From positions 1 through 21,731 of IMG/VR virus record IMGVR_UViG_3300020439_000099: DNA of 21,731 nt; one strand, written 5' to 3'. Each line of letters starts with the position of its first letter. The first letter of the stretch is position 1. The notes under the pieces were generated by a model. It saw nothing but the letters and a program-made list of their open reading frames with translations. It did not search any database and had not been told where the DNA came from. The DNA comes from a virus. Shown here in pieces: positions 7,157 to 12,518 of this stretch. The position numbers and the translations under genes were made by a program.

Positions 7157-7185
7157 TTCAGGGATTCTTACTCGGAATCCCTGAA
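7157..7185 (+). terminator. Strong intergenic hairpin, probable transcription terminator
   Basis: TTCAGGGATTC (7157-7167) and GAATCCCTGAA (7175-7185) pair perfectly over 11 base pairs around the 7-base loop TTACTCG. It sits in the 151-base gap between the genes ending at 7101 and starting at 7253. No uninterrupted T-tract follows (ATTGTAACATAGTTTT), so it may be a weak or bidirectional terminator, or an mRNA stabiliser protecting a processed 3' end. Confidence 0.6.
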
Positions 7186-7213
7186 ATTGTAACATAGTTT
7201 TACACTATTAGTA

Positions 7214-7230
7214 CTAAATATCATTATAAT
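7214..7230 (+). promoter_or_regulatory. Composite promoter region: CTAAATA late motif and TATAAT box
   Basis: CTAAATA at 7214-7220 is followed by a perfect TATAAT at 7225-7230, ending 22 bases before the ATG at 7253. The bases 17 upstream of TATAAT do not match TTGACA; TTTACA at 7199-7204 would need a 20-base spacer. It could work as a late promoter, a sigma-70-like promoter, or both. The gene at 7253 has no visible ribosome binding site of note. Confidence 0.5.
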
Positions 7231-7252
7231 AGTATCTAGTAGATACTCTTTT

Positions 7253-7462
7253 ATGTATTTTACCTACGTACTTATCGCTCTCCTGTTGCTCTTAGTAGCT
7301 TACGCAGGTGTAGAAGAGACTATGCGTCTCATTTATTATGTTGACCTTCATATAAAGTACGCTTACGTAAAAGTTAGGATGTACTTTATGGAGAAAAAAC
7401 TCCGTAAGCAATTAGTTGAAGCAACCTCTGAAATCAATTGGGAGAAAAAGAATGACCGATAA
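7253..7462 (+). CDS. Small single-span membrane protein (69 aa)
   Basis: The first 20 residues (MYFTYVLIALLLLLVAYAGV) form one clear membrane span. A cationic amphipathic tail with many Tyr, Lys and Arg follows (HIKYAYVKVRMYFMEKKLRKQL), giving an N-out/C-in topology by the positive-inside rule. I recall similar proteins in other T4-like cyanophages, none with a function. It is preceded by the promoter region at 7214-7230 and its end overlaps the next gene by 11 bases, which implies coupled translation. Confidence 0.75.
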   Translation: MYFTYVLIALLLLLVAYAGVEETMRLIYYVDLHIKYAYVKVRMYFMEKKLRKQLVEATSEINWEKKNDR

Positions 7463-7703
7463 AGAGCTGTCCAATCTGTCTATTGACAGGAGGGAATGCC
7501 CTAAGTGTGGTGCTACTTGGATCGACGGAACGCATCGATGGGCTACAGGTAAGATGGGAAATGAATTGGATCTTGCCGGCTTGGTGTGTAATAAGCTTGG
7601 TGATGACACTTGTATCAATCCCCAGAAAGGACTTGATGGTGGAGATACCTGGCAAAAAAGATTTGAGGAACTTGAAAAGAAAACTGATGACTTGGATAAA
7701 TAA
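7452..7703 (+). CDS. Small cysteine-rich protein, possible zinc-binding
   Basis: I chose ATG 7452 (MTDKELSNLSIDRRECPKCG) because an upstream in-frame start at 7416 would overlap the membrane protein gene by 47 bases. The 83-residue product has CPKCG near residue 15, then WATGKMGNELDLAGLVCN and a last cysteine in DDTCINP. Four cysteines in a C-x2-C ... C-x7-C layout suggest a small zinc-ribbon-like fold, though the spacing is not classic. The C-terminus is a charged helix. Homologues occur in cyanomyoviruses as conserved hypotheticals. The stop codon is overlapped by the late promoter for the next gene. Confidence 0.75.
   Translation: MTDKELSNLSIDRRECPKCGATWIDGTHRWATGKMGNELDLAGLVCNKLGDDTCINPQKGLDGGDTWQKRFEELEKKTDDLDK
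7695..7702 (+). promoter_or_regulatory. Late promoter GATAAATA
   Basis: GATAAATA runs over the TAA stop codon (7701-7703) of the cysteine-rich protein gene and ends 21 bases before the ATG at 7724. It matches seven of eight positions of the T4 late consensus. Confidence 0.65.
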
Positions 7704-7723
7704 TTTGAAAAGTCTTTATCCTG

Positions 7724-7984
7724 ATGACGTACACAATTAAACCACTGGGTCCTCAGACGGATCTAGATCCTGCTACTAATGTAGATAGTGCTACAACAGT
7801 ACATCTTGTAAATACACATTCGGCAGCAGTAGTAATTGTAAGATCTACTTCTGCGGACGTTGGAATTAGTAGTTTTACTCTGCCTTCTGGAGAAATGGTT
7901 AAGGTGGAGAAGGATGCATCGGACAAATTGTCAGCATCCTCTAACGGAGGCGACGTAAAAGTCACAAAAGTTGCCGCTGGATGA
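7724..7984 (+). CDS. Small beta-rich protein, likely virion-associated (copy 2)
   Basis: This 86-residue protein has its own late promoter at 7695. It is beta-rich, with Val/Thr/Ser alternation: VHLVNTHSAAVVIVRSTS, then FTLPSGEMVKVEKDASDKL and GGDVKVTKVAAG. By eye it shares the layout of the 6826-7101 protein (HS, VRST/VRTG, a glycine before VxK, KDASD/KDRTD, a DV strand near the end). Identity is low, so the relationship is an inference. No signal or membrane segment is present. The function is unknown; a late-expressed small decoration or attachment protein is plausible. Confidence 0.72.
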   Translation: MTYTIKPLGPQTDLDPATNVDSATTVHLVNTHSAAVVIVRSTSADVGISSFTLPSGEMVKVEKDASDKLSASSNGGDVKVTKVAAG

Positions 7985-7999
7985 TAGAGTAATTATAAC
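7971..7999 (+). promoter_or_regulatory. Sigma-70-like promoter before the PTOX gene
   Basis: TTGCCG (7971-7976) and TATAAC (7994-7999) are separated by exactly 17 bases. The -10 matches five of six consensus bases and the -35 matches TTG. The predicted start near 8006 leaves a short leader before the ATG at 8024. It overlaps the end of the preceding late gene and stands at the switch from late genes to the auxiliary metabolic block, where an early or middle host-type promoter makes sense. Confidence 0.45.
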
Positions 8000-8023
8000 T
8001 AGTAATAGAGTTCTCCGAGGTTT

Positions 8024-8617
8024 ATGGAGAAGATCAACACTTTTGTTCTAGGCTTTACTATTTCAATCATAGACTACCTTTATAGGGGTAGACATTTTCA
8101 ACGTTTTTGGGTGCTTGAGGAAATCGCTCGGGCACCCTATTTTGCGTTTTTGAGTGTGTTACATTTGCGTGAATCTTTAGGTTTACGTGGTCAGTGGCAC
8201 ATATACTTAATGAAAGAACACTTCGAGCAGAGCGTCAATGAAACAGAGCATTTGGAGTACATGGAATCTAGGGGCGGTAATTCTTATTGGATTGATCGCT
8301 TTTTTGCCAGACACCTCGTACTTGTCTATTATTGGATCAATGTGGTTTATTATTGGTTATCTCCTCGCGCTGCTTACCATCTCTCCTACGAAATAGAGAT
8401 GCACGCCGCGATGACTTATGCAAAGTATCTTGCATATGAGGACTATGACGATAAAAAAATCTGGGAGATTATGAATGATGAGATTCAACACTTCCAAGAA
8501 CTTGCAGAAGCGATGAGGATTCTTGATCCTGATCACCTAACTGTAAGGGAAAAGGATCGTGAACCATTCCCACCAGACGTTAGTGATTTAGTAGTAAAAG
8601 AGGAGGTAAGTACGTGA
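8024..8617 (+). CDS. ptox: Plastoquinol terminal oxidase (PTOX, alternative oxidase family)
   Basis: The 197-residue protein is a di-iron carboxylate quinol oxidase of the AOX/PTOX family. Candidate ligands are all visible: E32 in VLEEIARAPYF, E73 and H76 in NETEHLEY, E125 in YEIEMHAAMTY, and E153 plus H156 in NDEIQHF. Aromatic, hydrophobic helices (HLVLVYYWINVVYYWL) fit monotopic membrane association. PTOX moves electrons from plastoquinol to oxygen in thylakoids. In infected cyanobacteria this is thought to relieve photosystem II excitation pressure and keep proton pumping going when CO2 fixation is shut down. It probably has its own promoter at 7971-7999, and its stop overlaps the GTG of a 27-residue membrane peptide behind an AGGAGGT site. 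A stable hairpin lies early in the coding sequence. Confidence 0.93.
   Translation: MEKINTFVLGFTISIIDYLYRGRHFQRFWVLEEIARAPYFAFLSVLHLRESLGLRGQWHIYLMKEHFEQSVNETEHLEYMESRGGNSYWIDRFFARHLVLVYYWINVVYYWLSPRAAYHLSYEIEMHAAMTYAKYLAYEDYDDKKIWEIMNDEIQHFQELAEAMRILDPDHLTVREKDREPFPPDVSDLVVKEEVST
8109..8137 (+). other. Stable hairpin inside the PTOX coding sequence
   Basis: GGGTGCTTGAG (8109-8119) can pair with CTCGGGCACCC (8127-8137) over 11 positions, two of them G-U, around the 7-base loop GAAATCG. TATTTTGCGTTTTTG follows. It lies about 100 bases after the predicted transcription start, so attenuation is possible. The segment also encodes the conserved RFWVLEEIARAPYF stretch, so codon constraint or chance may explain it. 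Confidence 0.35.
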
Positions 8618-8697
8618 GTTTATTGTTTGTATTTGCATTCATTTCGTTGTTAATTGCTGGAATGCAACTAACATGGCCAGGTAGATACCGAGGTTAG
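8614..8697 (+). CDS. 27-residue single-span membrane peptide coupled to PTOX
   Basis: The start is GTG at 8614, overlapping the PTOX stop as GTGA, with AGGAGGT at 8601-8607 six bases upstream, one of the best ribosome binding sites in the window. The peptide has about 20 hydrophobic residues (MSLLFVFAFISLLIAGMQL) and a short TWPGRYRG tail, giving a positive C-terminus. Its size and shape recall the tiny subunits of photosystems and the cytochrome b6f complex, but it matches none that I remember (PetN, PsbM, PsbT, Psb30). Tight coupling to PTOX suggests a partner or thylakoid anchor, which is inference. Confidence 0.62.
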   Translation: MSLLFVFAFISLLIAGMQLTWPGRYRG

Positions 8698-8698
8698 T

Positions 8699-8935
8699 AT
8701 GAAAAAAGAAACCGAGGAGGAAAGAAAAAAGCGAATAGAACAGATTTCAAAACATCTTCACCCACATGATGATGAACCTGATCCCACTGCTTACATGGGA
8801 AACTACAACTTTCCCCAAATGCTTTTTGCTTTCTGCGTCGGGTTCTGTACTATGTTTGTCTTAGCGGTAGATGAGATAAACGATTTTAAAGGCTGTCCAC
8901 TACCAGAGTATTTCCAAAACGAGGTTAAAGGATGA
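8699..8935 (+). CDS. Small membrane protein (78 aa)
   Basis: The ATG at 8699 follows the previous stop by one base. The product begins with a highly charged helix (KKETEEERKKRIEQISKHLHP), has an acidic linker, then one hydrophobic segment near residues 38-57 (NFPQMLFAFCVGFCTMFVLAV) and a short tail with one cysteine. I do not recognise it. The arrangement suggests a cytoplasmic N-terminus and a single span. It is one of five or more tiny proteins between PTOX and gnd. Confidence 0.66.
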   Translation: MKKETEEERKKRIEQISKHLHPHDDEPDPTAYMGNYNFPQMLFAFCVGFCTMFVLAVDEINDFKGCPLPEYFQNEVKG

Positions 8936-9144
8936 AGTATCAACTTACACTAATACTTTGTTTAACACCCCTTGCAATCATCTACATAGTAATGAAGGTA
9001 GCCGTTCTACTTACAGCCGTAAATGCTGAATCGGATTATGTCAGAAAAGAACCTCTACGAAAACGAGGACCCTATGTGGCGAATGCGTATGCAGACGTTG
9101 ATGAAGAGGAAGAGGAGTATGGAGATCGCACAGACTATCGATAA
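8932..9144 (+). CDS. Small membrane protein with acidic tail (70 aa)
   Basis: The ATG at 8932 overlaps the previous stop as ATGA, after GAGGTTAAAGG. The first 30 residues (YQLTLILCLTPLAIIYIVMKV and onward) form one membrane span or signal anchor. The tail contains RKRGPYVANAYADVDEEEEEYGD, with an acidic cluster. The last 107 bases of its coding sequence are shared with the gene starting at 9038 in another frame. I do not know the function. The tail reads like a real protein rather than a shadow, so both frames may be used. Confidence 0.6.
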   Translation: MKYQLTLILCLTPLAIIYIVMKVAVLLTAVNAESDYVRKEPLRKRGPYVANAYADVDEEEEEYGDRTDYR

Positions 9145-9265
9145 TGCTTTAGAAGAGTATTACTCTGAGAAAGGTCTACCAGTACCTGAATGGAAATTGA
9201 AAAAGGATCCACAGTGGTGGATTGATTACCTAAAAGAATTAAACATCGATCAAGACAATCCATGA
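9038..9265 (+). CDS. Small soluble protein overlapping the upstream gene (75 aa)
   Basis: I chose ATG 9038 (MSEKNLYENEDPMWRMRMQT); an in-frame ATG lies 15 bases earlier at 9023. The protein is charged and helical, with a tryptophan-rich C-terminal half (PVPEWKLKKDPQWWIDYLKEL). The part after 9144 is unique to this frame and looks strongly protein-like, so the gene is real. The exact start decides how much it overlaps the membrane protein gene; a start at ATG 9089 (MWRMRM) would shorten it. It ends in an ATGA overlap with gnd, so it is probably translated together with it. Function unknown. Confidence 0.7.
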   Translation: MSEKNLYENEDPMWRMRMQTLMKRKRSMEIAQTIDNALEEYYSEKGLPVPEWKLKKDPQWWIDYLKELNIDQDNP

Positions 9266-10284
9266 AAGTAGGAATCATCGGTTTAGGAAGAATGGGCGAG
9301 GGAATGTCTCGTCGAATGATCAAAGCAGGTATCGAAACCTGGGGTTATAGGAGGAACTATGCAAAAGCTGAAGAAGCGTATGAAAAGGGTTATGTCAGTG
9401 GAGTTACCACTTCTCTGGAAGGCCTTGTTCAAGTAGTCAAGAAAGAGGGAAGTGTTGGCATCTTCCAACTTGTTATTCCCGCAGAACTAGTAGAGGACAC
9501 GATCAATGAGCTACTACCATTACTTGGTCCTGGAGATATTATTATTGATCATGGCAATTCCAATTTTAAGGACTCGCGCCGCAGAGCAGCGTATCTGGAA
9601 AAACTGGGCATCCAATATCTTGATTGCGGCACTAGTGGTGGTGTTTATGGTCTGGACCGTGGATACTGTCTTATGGTTGGTGGTTCAAATACTGCAGTAT
9701 CCATCTGCGCTCCAATCTTTAGAGCACTCGCACCAGGCATCGGCGGTGCTCCCAGAACTGATGCTCTAAGTCGTGAGACATCTGCAGAACATGGTTGGTT
9801 GCATTGTGGTCCAGCTGGTGCAGGTCACTTCGTGAAGATGGTGCATAATGGTATTGAGTATGGTATAATGCAAGCCTATGCAGAAGGATTTAACATTCTC
9901 CATGAGGCAAATGCAGGCGCTAAGTACGTTGCAGAGGGTGATGCTGAAGTTGCTCCAATGGAGAATCCAGCAGATTACCAGTATGATATTGACGTTTCTG
10001 AAGTGGCTGAGTTATGGCGCCGCGGTTCTGTGGTTGGTAGTTGGTTACTTGATCTTACCGCTGATGTTCTACGGAGCGATCGAGAACTTAGCCGATTCGA
10101 TGGTGGAGTATCAGACTCTGGTGAGGGTCGTTGGACGGTTCACGCTGCTGTGGATCTTGGCGTACCCGCTCCTGTCATCAGCAGTGCGTTGTGGGCACGC
10201 TTTGAGTCGCGCCGTCTTGGTGCTTTCACAGCCAAGGTTTTGAATGGAATGCGTGCTATGTTTGGTGGTCATGACGTTCGCTGA
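9262..10284 (+). CDS. gnd: 6-phosphogluconate dehydrogenase, decarboxylating (short form)
   Basis: The protein has 340 residues, the short form of the family rather than the 470-residue form. The N-terminal Rossmann motif GLGRMG is at 7-12. The substrate and catalytic signature GTSGGVYG is at 123-130, and the catalytic lysine and asparagine are K192 and N196 in HFVKMVHNG. The C-terminal all-helical domain contains SGEGRWTVHAAVDLGVPAPV and an arginine-rich RFESRR. It oxidises 6-phosphogluconate to ribulose-5-phosphate and CO2 with NADP reduction. With Zwf immediately downstream it completes the oxidative pentose phosphate pathway, supplying NADPH and pentose for the phage NrdAB. Its start overlaps the upstream stop (ATGA), and its end is overlapped by a possible 43-residue gene. 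Confidence 0.93.
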   Translation: MKVGIIGLGRMGEGMSRRMIKAGIETWGYRRNYAKAEEAYEKGYVSGVTTSLEGLVQVVKKEGSVGIFQLVIPAELVEDTINELLPLLGPGDIIIDHGNSNFKDSRRRAAYLEKLGIQYLDCGTSGGVYGLDRGYCLMVGGSNTAVSICAPIFRALAPGIGGAPRTDALSRETSAEHGWLHCGPAGAGHFVKMVHNGIEYGIMQAYAEGFNILHEANAGAKYVAEGDAEVAPMENPADYQYDIDVSEVAELWRRGSVVGSWLLDLTADVLRSDRELSRFDGGVSDSGEGRWTVHAAVDLGVPAPVISSALWARFESRRLGAFTAKVLNGMRAMFGGHDVR

Positions 10285-10402
10285 TGTCTTGGTTTGGGGA
10301 GCAATACCCTTTGTATTATCCACAATATATTTCGGGATACGAAAAGGTGAAAATAACTACTACGACTCCGAGGACTATGATGGAAACGGAACAGCCCACT
10401 AA
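10271..10402 (+). CDS. Candidate 43-residue membrane protein between gnd and zwf
   Basis: This ORF starts at ATG 10271 inside the end of gnd, overlapping it by 14 bases, and stops at TAA 10400-10402, 26 bases inside zwf if zwf starts at 10377. The product has a hydrophobic segment (VLVWGAIPFVLSTIYFGI) followed by RKGENNYYDSEDYDGNGTAH, a charged and acidic tail. Hydrophobic N-terminus plus acidic tail is the pattern of the other tiny proteins in this region. It explains the otherwise odd gap before the G6PDH Rossmann domain. An ordinary short ORF by chance is the main alternative. Confidence 0.6.
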   Translation: MTFADVLVWGAIPFVLSTIYFGIRKGENNYYDSEDYDGNGTAH

Positions 10403-11732
10403 TCCAGAGACTTCAGGCATCGTTATTTTCGGTGCAACTGGAGACCTATGTAAGAGAAAATTAATTCCTGCACTATTTGAATTGTGGAAGAAAGATCTTC
10501 TTCCAGATAATTTTCTGATTACTGGTAGTGCTAGGAGAGAACCAACAGTACAACAATGGAAAGAATCTCTTGGAGATTATCCCCAAGAGTTTTTACACCA
10601 TTTAGATTATCAATGTGCCGATTTGGATAATGTAGATTCCCTACATAACCTTCCAAAGTATCTTGATGATGTAACTTACTTCTTGTCCGTACCGCCAGAA
10701 CGTTATGAGAATGCTATCGTCAATCTCAAAGAAGCAGGACTCCTCGAAGACCCCGACCACTCCAGAGTGGTTATCGAAAAACCCTTTGGGTACGATTATA
10801 AATCTGCTCATCATCTATCAACTGTGGTTGCTAGACATCTACGCGAAAAACAAGTCTATCGCATTGACCATTATCTTGGTAAAGATACTGTTAGTAATAT
10901 TCTCGCTACTAGGTTTAGCAACATTCTTCTGGAACCACTTTGGAATCGTCAGTACATAGAAGAAGTACAAATCTTTGCTACCGAAACTATTGGATGCGAA
11001 GGTAGGTCTCAATATTATGAGACTGCAGGTGCAGTCCGTGACATGTTACAGAATCATATTCTTCAGGTGCTTGCCTTAGTTGCAATGGAAGCACCATGTC
11101 GCATGGAAGCTAAGGAGGTTCGTCGTGAAAAAACAAAAGTTCTTGCCGCCACAAGAATGGGAACAGACACAATGCTCGGTCAGTACATTGGGTATCGTGA
11201 TGAGGAGGGTGTTAATCCTAACAGTGGTACTCCTACCTTCGTCGCTGGTACTCTTTATGTCGATAACTGGCGTTGGACGGGAGTTCCTTTTCGCGTTCTA
11301 ACAGGTAAGAAAATGCCTTATGCATGTGTGGAAGTTGTTATTAAGTTTAAGTCTCCTCCTCAACAATTGTTTGAGGGTGAAGTGAATGATCGTATTGTTA
11401 TGCGTCTTCAACCACATGCACATCTCGATATTATGATGGATATTAAGACTCCTGGTATGAGTGAGGGAGTCGAACCAGCAACATTAACTCATAGGTATCC
11501 TGATTGGTTGGGTGTTGATGGATATGAGAAGCTTCTCAATGATGCTATTCGTGGTGATCAAGCTCATTTCGTTCATGCTGATGAAGTATTAGAGTCCTGG
11601 AGGATCGTCGATGATTTACTTTGTACTGGTGATCGTTGTCCCATACGCACTGCTCCTTACCTGTATCATCAAACTACGTGGGGCCCTGTTCACAAAACGG
11701 AAAGAATAACTAATTGGGATTATCCAGCATGA
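10377..11732 (+). CDS. zwf: Glucose-6-phosphate 1-dehydrogenase
   Basis: I chose ATG 10377 (or the adjacent ATG 10380), preceded by CCGAGG. The frame is open up to 10284, but that longer start would add 31 residues (beginning MSWFGEQYP) that do not look like G6PDH and overlap another likely gene. From 10377 the product has 451 residues: nucleotide-binding IVIFGATGDLCKRKL at 15-29, EKPFG near 137 and the substrate/catalytic RIDHYLGK at 162-169. The length is somewhat short of the roughly 500 of bacterial enzymes. It oxidises glucose-6-phosphate to 6-phosphogluconolactone with NADP reduction, feeding the gnd product just upstream. Phage carriage of both is established for cyanophages and is thought to direct host carbon from the Calvin cycle to NADPH and ribose. 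The stop overlaps the next gene as ATGA. Confidence 0.94.
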   Translation: MMETEQPTNPETSGIVIFGATGDLCKRKLIPALFELWKKDLLPDNFLITGSARREPTVQQWKESLGDYPQEFLHHLDYQCADLDNVDSLHNLPKYLDDVTYFLSVPPERYENAIVNLKEAGLLEDPDHSRVVIEKPFGYDYKSAHHLSTVVARHLREKQVYRIDHYLGKDTVSNILATRFSNILLEPLWNRQYIEEVQIFATETIGCEGRSQYYETAGAVRDMLQNHILQVLALVAMEAPCRMEAKEVRREKTKVLAATRMGTDTMLGQYIGYRDEEGVNPNSGTPTFVAGTLYVDNWRWTGVPFRVLTGKKMPYACVEVVIKFKSPPQQLFEGEVNDRIVMRLQPHAHLDIMMDIKTPGMSEGVEPATLTHRYPDWLGVDGYEKLLNDAIRGDQAHFVHADEVLESWRIVDDLLCTGDRCPIRTAPYLYHQTTWGPVHKTERITNWDYPA

Positions 11733-11926
11733 ACTTTGATTTGACTATGGAGGATTACACAATCATCCTTAATGCCCTCCATTACTATAAAAAAGTAGAG
11801 AAGTATCCAAACTTCTCTCATTTTGATGAGGAAAGAATTAATAAACTTAGGGACAAGTTAGCTTATCAATTAATTCCATCTCCTAATTCAAATCCCGATG
11901 ATGAATCACGTACAACTGTTCGTTAG
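11729..11926 (+). CDS. Small helical protein (65 aa), copy 1 of a tandem pair
   Basis: ATG 11729 overlaps the zwf stop as ATGA. The protein has LTMEDYTIILNALHYYKK, then a DEERINKLRDKLAYQLI helix, ending in a polar tail. The same layout recurs in the gene at 12052 (FTKEDVYLLYHCVCETIRLW, then a helix ending LRYLRDQFYIGVLE), which suggests a diverged tandem duplication. No catalytic motif, cysteine cluster or membrane segment is visible. The function is unknown. Similar two-helix proteins of 60-80 residues are common in T4-like phages. Confidence 0.68.
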   Translation: MNFDLTMEDYTIILNALHYYKKVEKYPNFSHFDEERINKLRDKLAYQLIPSPNSNPDDESRTTVR

Positions 11927-12059
11927 AACTGTAATGCAAACTCCATGGTGCCTCGGCGTTATGGGGTTCTTTCTTGTGTTTGTTCCTATCATAGGAATGC
12001 ACCTTGTCCATAAATATGGATGGGAGCATTGGGAACCTTTTACACGGAAACATGATTGA
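11898..12059 (+). CDS. Small membrane protein (53 aa)
   Basis: The ORF starts at tandem ATGs (11898 and 11901) inside the end of the previous gene and overlaps the following gene by 8 bases. The product starts MMNHVQLFVRTVMQTPW and carries one clear hydrophobic span (CLGVMGFFLVFVPIIGMHLV), then a short basic, tryptophan-containing tail. The hydrophobic segment and neat nesting between its neighbours argue for a real gene. I do not recognise it. Confidence 0.6.
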   Translation: MMNHVQLFVRTVMQTPWCLGVMGFFLVFVPIIGMHLVHKYGWEHWEPFTRKHD

Positions 12060-12288
12060 AGACAACGACGAGTGGGAATTTGAAGATAGGTTCGCCTATG
12101 AATTTACTAAAGAAGATGTCTACTTATTGTATCATTGTGTGTGCGAGACAATTAGATTATGGCCAGGAGCTCCTGCTAGACCCTACCATGAACAAGAACA
12201 TCTTAGATATTTGAGAGATCAATTCTATATTGGTGTGCTTGAACATAAGTTCAATCATATGGAATCCGATAGAGAACAGGATAGATGA
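12052..12288 (+). CDS. Small helical protein (78 aa), copy 2 of a tandem pair
   Basis: I chose ATG 12052 (MIEDNDEWEFED) over the TTG at 12004, which would overlap the membrane protein gene by 56 bases. The N-terminus is acidic. The central part parallels the 11729 protein: TKEDVYLLYHCVCETIRLW, a HEQEHLRYLRDQFYIG helix, then a charged tail. Two cysteines near residue 28 are not paired in a known motif. A CATAAATA at 12009-12016 lies upstream, but I do not count it as a promoter. Function unknown. Confidence 0.68.
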   Translation: MIEDNDEWEFEDRFAYEFTKEDVYLLYHCVCETIRLWPGAPARPYHEQEHLRYLRDQFYIGVLEHKFNHMESDREQDR

Positions 12289-12378
12289 ATGTACCGAGAA
12301 GAACACCTACAAAAAAAATCGGATGAATGTGCCCAAATTTGGAGGGAGTGGTTCGACTTATTTCAAAAAAAGATCTGA
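12289..12378 (+). CDS. Possible 29-residue peptide
   Basis: ATG 12289 directly follows the stop at 12286-12288. The peptide, beginning MYREEHLQKKSDECAQIWREW, is a single amphipathic, charged helix. It overlaps the next gene. The protein-like composition and immediate start-after-stop placement are the only support, so it may be chance. Confidence 0.3.
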   Translation: MYREEHLQKKSDECAQIWREWFDLFQKKI

Positions 12379-12518
12379 AGGCACCAGAACTACGGAAGAA
12401 ATGGTGCAAGTGTTGTGATGAATTAGGAACAATGGTAACGAACGAGGTGAAGACTAACCCTAGATATATGGGTATGAGAAATTATTGGAATGAACCTCCT
12501 CCTCCGACCCCTGAATGA
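12327..12518 (+). CDS. Small cysteine-containing hypothetical protein
   Basis: The product from ATG 12327 has 63 residues; a GTG at 12348 next to GGAGGG would give 56 (VVRLISKKDLKAPELRKKW). The core KKDLKAPELRKKWCKCCDELGTMVT contains three cysteines (CKCC) and is followed by NPRYMGMRNYW and a proline-rich PPPPTPE end. I do not recognise the family. It may bind metal, but four clear ligands are not present. The start is uncertain because the Shine-Dalgarno sequence touches the GTG. Confidence 0.58.
   Translation: MCPNLEGVVRLISKKDLKAPELRKKWCKCCDELGTMVTNEVKTNPRYMGMRNYWNEPPPPTPE

Noticed and set aside
8614-8697. Assignment of the 27-residue peptide as a known photosystem or cytochrome b6f subunit
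   Set aside because: The sequence does not match PetN, PsbM, PsbT, Psb30 or PsaM patterns that I can recall, so I left it unnamed.
10284-10376. N-terminal extension of zwf from the ATG at 10284
   Set aside because: The 31 extra residues do not resemble G6PDH and overlap a plausible separate membrane peptide; ATG 10377 has a better ribosome site context.
12009-12016. CATAAATA upstream of the gene at 12052
   Set aside because: It lies inside the coding sequence of a small membrane protein in the auxiliary metabolic region, 35 bases from the start codon, and does not overlap a stop codon like the other late promoters. One such match inside coding sequence is expected by chance.
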